19,404 bases of DNA from a bacterium (GTDB taxonomy: Bacteria > SZUA-79 > Acidulodesulfobacterales > Acidulodesulfobacteraceae): positions 1-19,404 of the forward strand of contig JAJZJD010000009.1 in the NCBI GenBank assembly GCA_021828445.1, given 5' to 3'. Below the pieces are notes generated by a model that was not told the DNA's origin, did not search any database, and worked only from the letters and a program-made list of their open reading frames with translations. Position numbers and translations under genes: made by a program. Shown piece by piece: positions 1 through 6,300 of this stretch (the first letter of the stretch is position 1; every line of letters starts with the position of its first letter).

Positions 1-299
1 TGCATAAGAAAACCGGCTAAATGATGCTTTTCGACTCTTTTATTATATTTATTATATATGTATCTATATTTGGGGATATGATTCGGGCGTACGGTCCTCC
101 TTTGAACCGTTTTTTTATTAATATTGCTATTCACGGGAATAATTTCCGGCTTAGCGAGGCTGATATCGTATTTTTTAAGCAAAATATTTAAATTATTGTT
201 TTTAGCGTTGTTATATATCGAATCACCGAAAGCTATATCTGCATTTAAAAACAAGCACCGGATAATAAAAAACAATATTAATAAATATTTATTTTTCAT
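1..299 (-). CDS. Partial secreted protein of unknown function (3' end beyond window)
   Basis: An open frame starts with ATG at 299 and runs off the left edge without a stop, giving 99 residues. An in-frame TAA lies a few codons upstream of the ATG, so the start is well bounded, although no clear Shine-Dalgarno precedes it. The N-terminus looks like a signal peptide: MKNKY, then a hydrophobic stretch (LLILFFII), with a likely cleavage near ADIAFGDS around residues 20-26. The rest is basic and polar, with many Lys, Asn and Tyr and the end KRVEKHHLAGF. I do not recognise a family. It is transcribed away from the tRNA gene and lies outside the integrated element, so it belongs to the chromosome on the attL side. 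Confidence 0.6.
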   Translation of the reverse strand, partial: MKNKYLLILFFIIRCLFLNADIAFGDSIYNNAKNNNLNILLKKYDISLAKPEIIPVNSNINKKTVQRRTVRPNHIPKYRYIYNKYNKRVEKHHLAGFLM

Positions 300-465
300 A
301 ATTTTTTGTTTTTATAATTAAATTAATTTCTAATATAATTCAATTATATTTTTTTAATGTTTCTATATTATGAAAGTTTTGTTTCGATTATATTAAGTTT
401 TTGTTAAATTAATGTTACAAATTGGATTTAACGGTTTATATAGGAAGGATTTAAAGGCCGTCGAT

Positions 466-494
466 TTGACAGAAATTAGGATAAATGATATTAT
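466..494 (+). promoter_or_regulatory. Sigma70-type promoter of the tRNA-Arg gene
   Basis: TTGACA at 466-471 is followed by a 17-nt spacer and TATTAT at 489-494. The -35 box is perfect and the -10 matches five of six. Predicted transcription start is near 501, about 20 nt before the tRNA. The rest of 300-465 is AT-rich with nothing I can assign. Confidence 0.7.
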
Positions 495-521
495 TTAAAG
501 GAATATAATTTCATCTTTTAT

Positions 522-598
522 GCGTTCATAGCTCAGTTGGATAGAGCAACAGCCTTCTAAGCTGTGGGTCGCAGGTTCGAATCCTGCTGGACGCACCA
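522..598 (+). tRNA. tRNA-Arg (anticodon UCU)
   Basis: A complete cloverleaf is readable. The acceptor stem GCGTTCA (522-528) pairs with TGGACGC (588-594). The D arm contains AGCTCAGTTGGATAGAGC. The anticodon stem ACAGC/GCTGT encloses loop CTTCTAA with anticodon TCT at 556-558, and the T arm is GCAGG-TTCGAAT-CCTGC. The discriminator is A595 and CCA is encoded at 596-598. It reads AGA codons. The element integrated at its 3' half and regenerates a functional tRNA; the displaced copy is at 7269-7336. Confidence 0.97.
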
Positions 599-599
599 C
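551..599 (+). repeat. attL: tRNA-Arg 3' half, direct repeat copy 1
   Basis: Bases 551-579 are identical to 7269-7297 and bases 581-599 to 7318-7336. The repeat begins inside the anticodon stem and ends one base past the encoded CCA. This is the common pattern for tyrosine integrases that use tRNA genes. The exact crossover cannot be placed within the repeat. Confidence 0.88.
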
Positions 600-613
600 G
601 TTTTATAAGCCTT

Positions 614-1675
614 TCATAATTTAAGGATTTTTTCTTTACTATCTACTGCAACGATTTTGCAACGCTCGTCTAAAATATTCACGGCATTTTGGATATGCGC
701 CGAAGCTAAATGACTGTATCTTAAAGTCATAGTAATTGATTTATGTCCTAACAGCTCCTTAACGGTCGTTAAGTCAACCCCTTTCATCACGAGCCGGCTT
801 GCGAAGGTGTGCCTTAAATCGTGAAACCGGAAGTCAAGGATATGCGCTTTTTTTAATGCCTTGCCGAAGCTCTTTTTAAGGTCGTAATACGGCTTTAACG
901 TATCGGGATTATAAAATATGTAGCCGCATTTTAAATGCCTTGTAAGCCCGGATAATGTTTGAAACAGGGTATTATTTATCGGCACTTCCCGACGTTCGCC
1001 GTTCTTCGTCTTATCTAAAAGGATTAACCGGTTCTTTAAATCTACCCTGTCCCAAGTTAAATGCAATATTTCCGATTTACGCATTCCGGTATTTAACGCC
1101 GTTATCACTACAGGCTTTAAATAAGGTTCGCAGTGCGATATAAGCCTTTCGGCCTCTTCTTCGGATAGATATCTAAGCCGTTTATTTTCGCCTTTTAGCT
1201 GTTTTACTTTCCGGACCCGCTTTAGGACGTCTTCGTCTATCAGTTCCCAGTCGTAAGCTTTCGTAAACATGGCTTTAAGTATCTTGATTATATTATTAAC
1301 GTAGTTGATTGAATGTTTAGTTTTAATATAATCGCTTTGAATTATTTCAAGTTCTTCGATACTTATATCCTGAATTAGCTTGTTTTTAAGGTAATTATTA
1401 AGAATTTTCACAATTACTTTTTTACGACTGAAAGATTTTTGTCTGCCGCTGCACCATTCCAAATACTTATCCGCCAACTCCGAAAAAGTGTAATCCCTTA
1501 CCGGCTCTTTTCTTACGACCGGCTCTATGCCATTAATAATTTCATGCCGCCGGTCAAGATAGATTTGTTCGGCAAGTTTCCTGTTCGCGGTTCTGGTGGA
1601 TTCGTAAACGCGTATTCCGTTAGCCTGAAACTTCATAAAATAATAGGGGCTTTCTTTTCTTTTGAAAAGTCCCAT
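614..1675 (-). CDS. int: Tyrosine-recombinase integrase of the element
   Basis: This site-specific recombinase, 353 aa, would catalyse integration into and excision from the tRNA-Arg gene. An N-terminal arm-binding-type segment (about 1-55) is followed by a SAM-like core-binding domain (about 60-155) and the catalytic domain (about 165-330). The catalytic set is complete: R199 in TGMRKSE, K224 in the KTKNGERREVPI hairpin, H285 and R288 in HDLRH, H311 in LLGHKS and the nucleophile Y320 in RYSHL. The start is supported by AGGAGGTG at 1681-1688, which lies inside the end of the upstream xis-like gene, 4 nt away, so the two are translationally linked. The stop is 15 nt from the tRNA end. Codons for the tail ERCKIVA form the left copy of a 21-bp repeat also present near the right end. 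Confidence 0.96.
   Translation of the reverse strand: MGLFKRKESPYYFMKFQANGIRVYESTRTANRKLAEQIYLDRRHEIINGIEPVVRKEPVRDYTFSELADKYLEWCSGRQKSFSRKKVIVKILNNYLKNKLIQDISIEELEIIQSDYIKTKHSINYVNNIIKILKAMFTKAYDWELIDEDVLKRVRKVKQLKGENKRLRYLSEEEAERLISHCEPYLKPVVITALNTGMRKSEILHLTWDRVDLKNRLILLDKTKNGERREVPINNTLFQTLSGLTRHLKCGYIFYNPDTLKPYYDLKKSFGKALKKAHILDFRFHDLRHTFASRLVMKGVDLTTVKELLGHKSITMTLRYSHLASAHIQNAVNILDERCKIVAVDSKEKILKL
647..667. repeat. Left copy of 21-bp candidate arm-type integrase site
   Basis: It contains TGCAACG twice (647-653 and 658-664), an 11-bp period or about one helical turn, followed by CTC. An identical 21-bp sequence is at 7134-7154. This copy lies inside the integrase coding sequence, about 50 bp from the att core. 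Arm-site function is inferred from position and structure. Confidence 0.6.
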
Positions 1676-1679
1676 AATT

Positions 1680-1898
1680 TCACCTCCTCGTTTGGGACCT
1701 TCCGCCTGTTGCCCTATTATATACGGCGTGAGGTTTTATTTCAAGCGTGGCAAGCCATGTCATAACCTCGTCCACGTCAAATTTGACGAGCCGACCGAGC
1801 TTGTAATGCGGAATTTTACGGGTAGAAGTCCAGTCGTAAATCGTTTTAGGATTCACGTCTAATATTTCAGCTATTTTTTCTATGCCGACCAATTTCAT
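1680..1898 (-). CDS. Excisionase-like helix-turn-helix protein
   Basis: The 72-aa product has an N-terminal HTH of the HTH_17/MerR-like excisionase family. It runs from MKLVGIEKIAEILDVNPKTI (about 1-20) to the recognition and wing segment YDWTSTRKIPHYKLGRLVKF (about 21-40), where the K-L-G-R-L-V-K-F wing is typical. Such proteins bend att DNA and bias integrases towards excision, and some also act as activators. The C-terminal tail is basic (GGRSQTRR). A GGAAG at usual spacing precedes the start. It sits 20 bp after the ATPase gene and 4 bp before int, so the three probably share a transcript. A purely transcriptional AlpA-like role is the main alternative. Confidence 0.82.
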   Translation of the reverse strand: MKLVGIEKIAEILDVNPKTIYDWTSTRKIPHYKLGRLVKFDVDEVMTWLATLEIKPHAVYNRATGGRSQTRR

Positions 1899-1918
1899 TC
1901 GTTATCTTCCATTAAAGA

Positions 1919-3454
1919 TTAATCTGATACAACGATATTTAATATAGCTGTTGCCTCCGACACTGTTTTAATGCTATTTAAATGCCTAATAATATCACGG
2001 GGTTTTAATGTTCTTCCTTTTTGGGCAAATTCTTTTTTGAGTTCTTCAACCCTGCTGACTTTCTTTTCCAATTCCGAAAAGCTATATTCCCGCAACATAG
2101 TTTTAACGTCTTCGATATGTATCGACACAAGCCTGATAGCCCAAGCAATGTCCGTATCGTCTATTTTAGTTTTATCGGCTTTTCCTAATATGATGTGGTA
2201 AATCAACGCATATTTAAGCGACTTATAGAGGGTTCGGCGAATAAAGCTGTCCGGCACGGAAGCTGTCCCGGACAATTCTAAAAATGAATTCACAAAGGTT
2301 TTTTCGGCATTTTTAGAAATATGATATATTTTATTTTCTCCGGGTTTGGGCATTTTATTCCAAGCTCCCGTAATTATTTTTTCGATTTTTCCGGTATCAT
2401 AAACGGGAACGGAAAGAGGCGGCCTGTCGCTGTCCGGTTTAGCAATAGTATAATTAAATCTCTGTGCAAATCCGTCAATTAAATCTTCGGCGTCTATATT
2501 CTTTAAAAAGGTTTCATACACGTTAAGTCCTAAAATTGTGATAGCCGGATCTTCAATAGTTGTTTCGCCCTGTTTTTTCGTAGTTCTTGAAATCGTTTTA
2601 TTATCATAAATTTTTAACAGATACTCTTTTAACTCCTGCATATACGGCTGATTTTTCATACTCTTCAAAAGCTGTGCAAATTCGTCTTTTATCCAAATTG
2701 AATTATTATTTTTAGACAGTTCTTCGATAAATGCCGCCGCTGACACTATGCCGGAGTTTAATACATTATCTATATTCATAGAATTTTCAAAACGGCTTTC
2801 AGTGTAGCTTTTAGCCGCCCCGCTGGTTGCAAGTATAATTCCCCAAATATCCGGCTTTATTACTTGATTTTTAAACTCGATAGAAACATTAAGCTTTAAT
2901 AGATATGCACTTAATAAATGTATTGAAACGAACAACGGTATTTCAAGCGGAATATCAGTTAAGTCCCTAAAAGCTATTATAGAATCCTCTAAAAATAAGG
3001 CTTTCGGCGGAATTACAGAAAAAATTCTTGAATTTAACGAATTTTTGAAGAAAATCAGACCTTTTAAGTAAGAATTGACCAATTTTTTATCGGTTTTTGG
3101 CAAAAATTTTGAAATTCCACTTAATCCTATACCGGCATTGACTTTGCGGGGGGTTTTTTTTCCTCTTTTTTTAGCATTTTTCACGCCGTTATTGATGTTG
3201 CGGGGGTTAGCCGTTTTTGAAATTCCACTTAATCCTATACCGGCATTGGCGTTAAGTGCCTTTTTTGGAGACGAACTTATGCGGGTTTCCGGGCGTAAAT
3301 TTACCCTAAGCCCCCCCATTGACACATTGACAAAACCGCTTGAAACTAAGCCGTCCGTAAGCATTGTGGGTTTTTCAAAATCATTGCACGACCATTGACA
3401 ACTTTCCGATTTTTTATCGATTTTCTCGCCCGCAACATCAATATTTTTCTGCAT
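1919..3454 (-). CDS. DUF3987-like ATPase/helicase-type replication protein
   Basis: The C-terminal two thirds (about 125-480 of 511 aa) resemble DUF3987 proteins, which are common in mobile elements next to primases and probably act as AAA-type helicases in replication. A Walker A-like segment is ATSGAAKS (209-216), degenerate because the usual second Gly is Ala214. A Walker B-like acidic pair is D257-E258 in WIKDEF, and R332 in FAQRF could be an arginine finger. The first 120 residues look like linker, with the 11-residue NAGIGLSGISK twice (70-80, 106-116) and slippery homopolymers in the DNA (G7 and A8C6 on the coding strand). GAGGAAGG precedes the ATG. It lies 113 bp downstream of the relaxase gene. 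DNA-replication function is inferred. Confidence 0.68.
   Translation of the reverse strand: MQKNIDVAGEKIDKKSESCQWSCNDFEKPTMLTDGLVSSGFVNVSMGGLRVNLRPETRISSSPKKALNANAGIGLSGISKTANPRNINNGVKNAKKRGKKTPRKVNAGIGLSGISKFLPKTDKKLVNSYLKGLIFFKNSLNSRIFSVIPPKALFLEDSIIAFRDLTDIPLEIPLFVSIHLLSAYLLKLNVSIEFKNQVIKPDIWGIILATSGAAKSYTESRFENSMNIDNVLNSGIVSAAAFIEELSKNNNSIWIKDEFAQLLKSMKNQPYMQELKEYLLKIYDNKTISRTTKKQGETTIEDPAITILGLNVYETFLKNIDAEDLIDGFAQRFNYTIAKPDSDRPPLSVPVYDTGKIEKIITGAWNKMPKPGENKIYHISKNAEKTFVNSFLELSGTASVPDSFIRRTLYKSLKYALIYHIILGKADKTKIDDTDIAWAIRLVSIHIEDVKTMLREYSFSELEKKVSRVEELKKEFAQKGRTLKPRDIIRHLNSIKTVSEATAILNIVVSD
3107..3140 (-). repeat. 34-bp intragenic direct repeat, copy A
   Basis: Identical at every base to 3215-3248, 108 bp (36 codons) away. 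It encodes NAGIGLSGISK in the ATPase linker. Identity at silent positions suggests recent duplication or a DNA-level role. Confidence 0.9.
3215..3248 (-). repeat. 34-bp intragenic direct repeat, copy B
   Basis: Second exact copy of the repeat at 3107-3140, in the same frame of the same gene. The flanks of the two copies share only a G-rich run after a TTGCGGGGG-like core. Confidence 0.9.
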
Positions 3455-3545
3455 TTTACCTTCCTCTTTTTTTTATTTCTTTTTTTAAATATTATTCTTA
3501 TAATCCCTTAAATATTTTTCTGGTTTTTAAAAAGAATTCTCTATT

Positions 3546-3562
3546 TTTTCTTTCCAAATAGA
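3546..3562 (-). promoter_or_regulatory. TTGGAAAGAAAA motif upstream of the ATPase gene
   Basis: Read on the minus strand this is TCTATTTGGAAAGAAAA, identical over 17 bases to 6233-6249 on the plus strand. It lies about 92 bp upstream of the ATPase start, in the gap after the relaxase stop. I see no matching -10 at proper spacing here, so it is more likely an operator than a -35 box at this copy. The rest of 3455-3545 is AT-rich. Confidence 0.5.
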
Positions 3563-3567
3563 CGTTT

Positions 3568-5475
3568 TCATCTTTCAAATCCTTTATTTTTACGGTTTTT
3601 AAGTGATTTAGAAAATTCGTCAGGCTCTATTTTTGCCGCCGCTAACTCCTCATGTGATTTAGCAAGTGCTTGAATTGATTCATTCCAGTCCTTAAGTCGT
3701 GGTTTATCGATTTCGACGTTTATTCCTTTTGCCCGTAACGCCGCCGATAGTTCCGCGGCCGCTTTTTGTCCGGCGGCGTCGCTGTCATAGCCGATTATTA
3801 CGTTTTTTATATTATGCTTTTTAAGGACATCATCGATAAAAACGTTCGGTTTCGTGCAAACTCCCGCCGTGCTTGCGATTATGATATTATTTTGCGACGG
3901 CTTTAATTTCTGCCAACTGATAGCGTCAATTGCGCTCTCCGTTAATATTAGGCGGCTCCGCTCTTCGCCGCGGGTTAAATAAAAAGCCCCGCCAGATTTA
4001 TTAGTTCCCGCCGCCATTCCTTTAAAGTCCTCGTTTTTTATTTCGGCGCCGGTGATTTCTCCGTCTGCGCTACGGCATACAAAAACTGCATTCCCGTGAT
4101 TATCGATGTAGATTTGTTTATTGTCAAACAGTCCCTTAATGTCGGTTAATTTTCTTTTTCCAACGATATAATCTATCCCGCGCTTTGCCGTTGCCTCGTC
4201 TTTCGCCCGCTCCGGCATAATTAGGATTTTCGGCGCCGGTTCTTTCGCTGGTTCTTTTTTATCAAAAACCGGCTTTGATAACAATAAAGCCGGGTATTCG
4301 TTTTTTAGAAATTCTATGCTTTCCTTAAAAGATTTGTTTTCCGTTGCGATGACGAAGTCAATTGCGCCTTTGCCCTTGACATCGGGACTTGTAAAACTGT
4401 TAAATCTGCCGGTCCCCGGGTCTATACTGATTTTTAAATCGCCGCGCCGATAGGCTTTTTTATCGATTTTATCCTGTTCAAAGCCTAATCGCGAGGCTAA
4501 TTCTCCAATATTGATATTTCTCAAAGGTTCTAAATTCATATCGATTCCCCCTTTGTATTTATTTTTTATTTCATTGATTTTATTTTTTATTTCCTGTTCT
4601 TCCGACCCGTGAATTTTATCAAAAATTGATTTAGTTTTTTCCGCAAACTTGGTGAATTTCTGCTTTATCCCTTTTTCTTTTTTTTCCAACTCGACTATGT
4701 TTTTTATTTGTTCTTTGTTTTTTAGATAATCCATATAATCCTGTAAAATGCTGTATTTCTCGCAATATTCCTTAAATTTTTCAGGATTATTTTCATATTT
4801 CTTGTAAGTTCCGATAACCCACTGCGGATAGTGTTTTCCGGCGGTTATACCTAACTCTTTCTTAATTTTCGGCAAACCTACTTCGCAGTTAAGCCCAAGT
4901 TCCTTCGTGAAAAACTGCGCTGTGTTGTGTTTTATTGAACTGATAAAATCTTTATCATGAAATTCTCTAATATTTCGCAAATAGTTATCACAATTAGAAA
5001 ATAGAACGTGGATATGAGGGTTTTTAAAATCTTTTCCGCCGCTATGCAGGCTTGCCGTCCACGTATAGCATGCGCCGAAGTATTTATCTTGTAGTTGCTG
5101 GCCGAATTTCTCCATTAATTTATCTTTATCTTTTAAAAATTCCGCCGGAACCGGAATAATTAACCGGCGTTGGATTACCGAATTTTTTCTCCGCGATAAA
5201 AGTTTATCGTCCAACTCGTTAAATCGTTGCTTTGCGTCAATGTCTCCGACATTAATGAGACTTTCCGCCTTTCGCCGAATATAATCAACAAATTTACCGC
5301 TCCTGCCCCTATTCGCAACTCCGCCGATATTTTTTGCAAGAATCGATATTTTCCAGTTATAATTTTTAGAATGAGAATTTGAAAAGTGAGGTATACCTTT
5401 TATTCCGTAAAATTTAATTTTTTCGGTTCGCGGTCTTTTTGTGTATTTACTAATTCCTTTATATTCTTCTTCCAT
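3568..5475 (-). CDS. Relaxase fused to a DUF3991/Toprim primase-like domain
   Basis: This 635-aa protein would nick the element at oriT and carry the strand into a recipient. The N-terminal HUH-type nuclease (about 1-200) shows H144 and the metal-binding pair H154/H156 in NPHIHVLFS, resembling MobA/MobL-type relaxases. Y65 in FVDYIRR is a candidate catalytic tyrosine. A charged linker (about 200-310) leads to a DUF3991-like module (about 313-400, containing RRGDLKISIDP and GKGAIDF) and a Toprim domain with E513 in LTESAID and D564/D566 in YDSDAAG. Relaxase-primase fusions occur in mobilizable plasmids such as RSF1010 MobA, though there the primase is a different fold. AGGA about 8 nt upstream supports the start. 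An internal start at codon 313 may produce the primase part alone. Confidence 0.88.
   Translation of the reverse strand: MEEEYKGISKYTKRPRTEKIKFYGIKGIPHFSNSHSKNYNWKISILAKNIGGVANRGRSGKFVDYIRRKAESLINVGDIDAKQRFNELDDKLLSRRKNSVIQRRLIIPVPAEFLKDKDKLMEKFGQQLQDKYFGACYTWTASLHSGGKDFKNPHIHVLFSNCDNYLRNIREFHDKDFISSIKHNTAQFFTKELGLNCEVGLPKIKKELGITAGKHYPQWVIGTYKKYENNPEKFKEYCEKYSILQDYMDYLKNKEQIKNIVELEKKEKGIKQKFTKFAEKTKSIFDKIHGSEEQEIKNKINEIKNKYKGGIDMNLEPLRNINIGELASRLGFEQDKIDKKAYRRGDLKISIDPGTGRFNSFTSPDVKGKGAIDFVIATENKSFKESIEFLKNEYPALLLSKPVFDKKEPAKEPAPKILIMPERAKDEATAKRGIDYIVGKRKLTDIKGLFDNKQIYIDNHGNAVFVCRSADGEITGAEIKNEDFKGMAAGTNKSGGAFYLTRGEERSRLILTESAIDAISWQKLKPSQNNIIIASTAGVCTKPNVFIDDVLKKHNIKNVIIGYDSDAAGQKAAAELSAALRAKGINVEIDKPRLKDWNESIQALAKSHEELAAAKIEPDEFSKSLKNRKNKGFER
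4537..4554 (-). promoter_or_regulatory. Possible internal translation start for the Toprim half of the relaxase
   Basis: ATG at 4539-4537 (codon Met313) is preceded on the minus strand by AAAGGGGG with a 7-nt spacer. It falls exactly between the relaxase domain with its linker and the DUF3991/Toprim region. A product of about 323 aa would result. Lys-rich coding could create such a site by chance. Confidence 0.4.
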
Positions 5476-5514
5476 TGCTATTTTCCTGTATATATATCAA
5501 TATTTCAATTTCCT

Positions 5515-5546
5515 GTTGGAAAAAAGATTTCTTTTTTCTTTCCAAC
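5515..5546. repeat. Hairpin GTTGGAAA/TTTCCAAC upstream of the relaxase gene
   Basis: GTTGGAAA at 5515-5522 pairs with TTTCCAAC at 5539-5546 around an A/T-rich loop. The right arm contains the minus-strand TTGGAAAGAAAA motif (5534-5545), about 59 bp upstream of the relaxase start. It may be an operator dyad, an attenuator after the accessory gene, or part of oriT. Sequence alone does not decide. Confidence 0.45.
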
Positions 5547-5570
5547 CAGAAAATTAATGAACAAAAATAC

Positions 5571-5621
5571 TAGCACCGCAGGTTATATATTGCCAATAGG
5601 CAATGGGTATTTGAGCAAAAG
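5571..5621 (+). repeat. 51-bp inverted repeat, left arm
   Basis: It is the exact reverse complement of 6167-6217. The arm contains its own small palindrome TTGCC-AATA-GGCAA. With the right arm it brackets 545 bp carrying the small mobilization gene and a consensus promoter. No direct target duplication flanks the pair. Confidence 0.95.
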
Positions 5622-5631
5622 ACTTAAAATA

Positions 5632-5970
5632 CTAATTTTTAAAATATCTTTCCATGTCAACAGTAATATCTTTTTCGTAGTTCCTTAATTCAATTAACTT
5701 TTTCTCAAATTCGTCGGCAGAAATATTTTCGTAATATTTTTTTACGATTCCCCCTAAAATGAATTTTTCGTGGTCGCTTTTCCGGCGTGCAAGTTTGCTT
5801 TTTTCTTTAGCGATATGGGCGTATAGTTTTGATTTTTCACTGGCTAATTCAGCCTCAATTTCCGTTTTTTCTCGGATTAATTTTAAATATTCATCGACGG
5901 CCGCCTTTTTATCTATGCCCTTAATTTTACTTTTAATTTCTGTAAATTGTTTTTTTAGCTCGTTTATCAT
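5632..5970 (-). CDS. Small coiled-coil mobilization-type protein (TraD-like, relaxosome accessory)
   Basis: The 112-aa charged protein has a long Lys/Glu-rich helix predicted for about residues 1-62, likely a coiled coil. It then has RRKSDHEKFILGGIVKKYY (62-80), which resembles the short core of conjugal-transfer TraD/MobD accessory proteins (basic residues followed by a hydrophobic LGG-V-K stretch). Such proteins sit beside relaxases and help at oriT, and this gene lies just upstream of the relaxase on the same strand. GGAG precedes the ATG at normal spacing. It is expressed from a very strong promoter at 6097-6124 and lies wholly within the 51-bp inverted repeats. The family link is a motif-level resemblance only. 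Confidence 0.62.
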   Translation of the reverse strand: MINELKKQFTEIKSKIKGIDKKAAVDEYLKLIREKTEIEAELASEKSKLYAHIAKEKSKLARRKSDHEKFILGGIVKKYYENISADEFEKKLIELRNYEKDITVDMERYFKN

Positions 5971-6034
5971 TTTTTTCTCCGCAATTATATTTTTATTTTT
6001 TATCCTTTTTTAAAAGAATAAACCTCTTCCTATA

Positions 6035-6058
6035 TATACTTATATACTATCAAGTATA
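6035..6058. promoter_or_regulatory. Dyad TATACTT-N10-AAGTATA in the accessory-gene leader
   Basis: TATACTT (6035-6041) and AAGTATA (6052-6058) form a 7-bp-arm dyad about 35 bp downstream of the predicted start of the 6097-6124 promoter. It is a candidate operator for the neighbouring XRE regulator. In such AT-rich DNA a chance dyad is possible. Confidence 0.3.
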
Positions 6059-6096
6059 TTTTTATCTATAACTATTATAATATGCTTACATTTAAA

Positions 6097-6124
6097 ATTA
6101 TACAAGCAATTAAAAATATGTCAA
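6097..6124 (-). promoter_or_regulatory. Full-consensus promoter driving the mobilization genes
   Basis: On the minus strand TTGACA (6124-6119) is followed by a 16-nt spacer and TATAAT (6102-6097). Both boxes are exact. The predicted start near 6090 gives a leader of about 120 nt before the accessory gene at 5970. It is the best-matching promoter seen in the element and lies inside the inverted-repeat-bounded segment. Confidence 0.75.
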
Positions 6125-6166
6125 GCATTTTTTTTAATTTTTTTTAAAAGGTAGTAAAAGCTTTTG

Positions 6167-6217
6167 CTTTTGCTCAAATACCCATTGCCTATTGGCAATA
6201 TATAACCTGCGGTGCTA
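6167..6217 (-). repeat. 51-bp inverted repeat, right arm
   Basis: Perfect reverse complement of 5571-5621. It lies between the two divergent promoters. Its last bases, TGCGGTGCTAT (6208-6218), are repeated directly at 6223-6233. Confidence 0.95.
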
Positions 6218-6233
6218 TTTATTGCGGTGCTAT
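6208..6233. repeat. Direct repeat TGCGGTGCTAT, 15-bp spacing, next to the regulator promoter
   Basis: Copies at 6208-6218 and 6223-6233 end 5 bp before the regulator gene's -35 box. They are candidate repressor or recombinase binding sites. A third inverted copy of TGCGGTGCTA is at 5571-5580 in the left arm of the 51-bp repeat. Confidence 0.55.
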
Positions 6234-6266
6234 CTATTTGGAAAGAAAATATTAATCTGGTATAAT
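6233..6266 (+). promoter_or_regulatory. Promoter of the regulator gene, containing the TTGGAAAGAAAA motif
   Basis: The -35 TTGGAA (6238-6243), a 17-nt spacer and an extended -10 TGGTATAAT (6258-6266) are all present. The predicted start is near 6273, 28 nt before the ATG. The -35 box is part of the 17-base TCTATTTGGAAAGAAAA sequence shared with 3546-3562. Confidence 0.65.
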
Positions 6267-6300
6267 TATTAAAATCATTAAATTATAAAAAATTACACTT

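Noticed and set aside
124..321. Open frame on the plus strand starting with TTG
   Set aside because: It overlaps the minus-strand partial gene, which has a signal peptide and a continuous open frame to the edge. The plus frame looks like its antisense shadow.
1439..1862. Plus-strand open frames over the integrase and xis-like genes
   Set aside because: They are antisense to well-supported genes with complete motifs and ribosome sites.
5571..6217. The 51-bp inverted repeats as ends of a MITE or insertion sequence
   Set aside because: No flanking target duplication is seen and no transposase is inside; the content is a mobilization gene that fits its neighbours.
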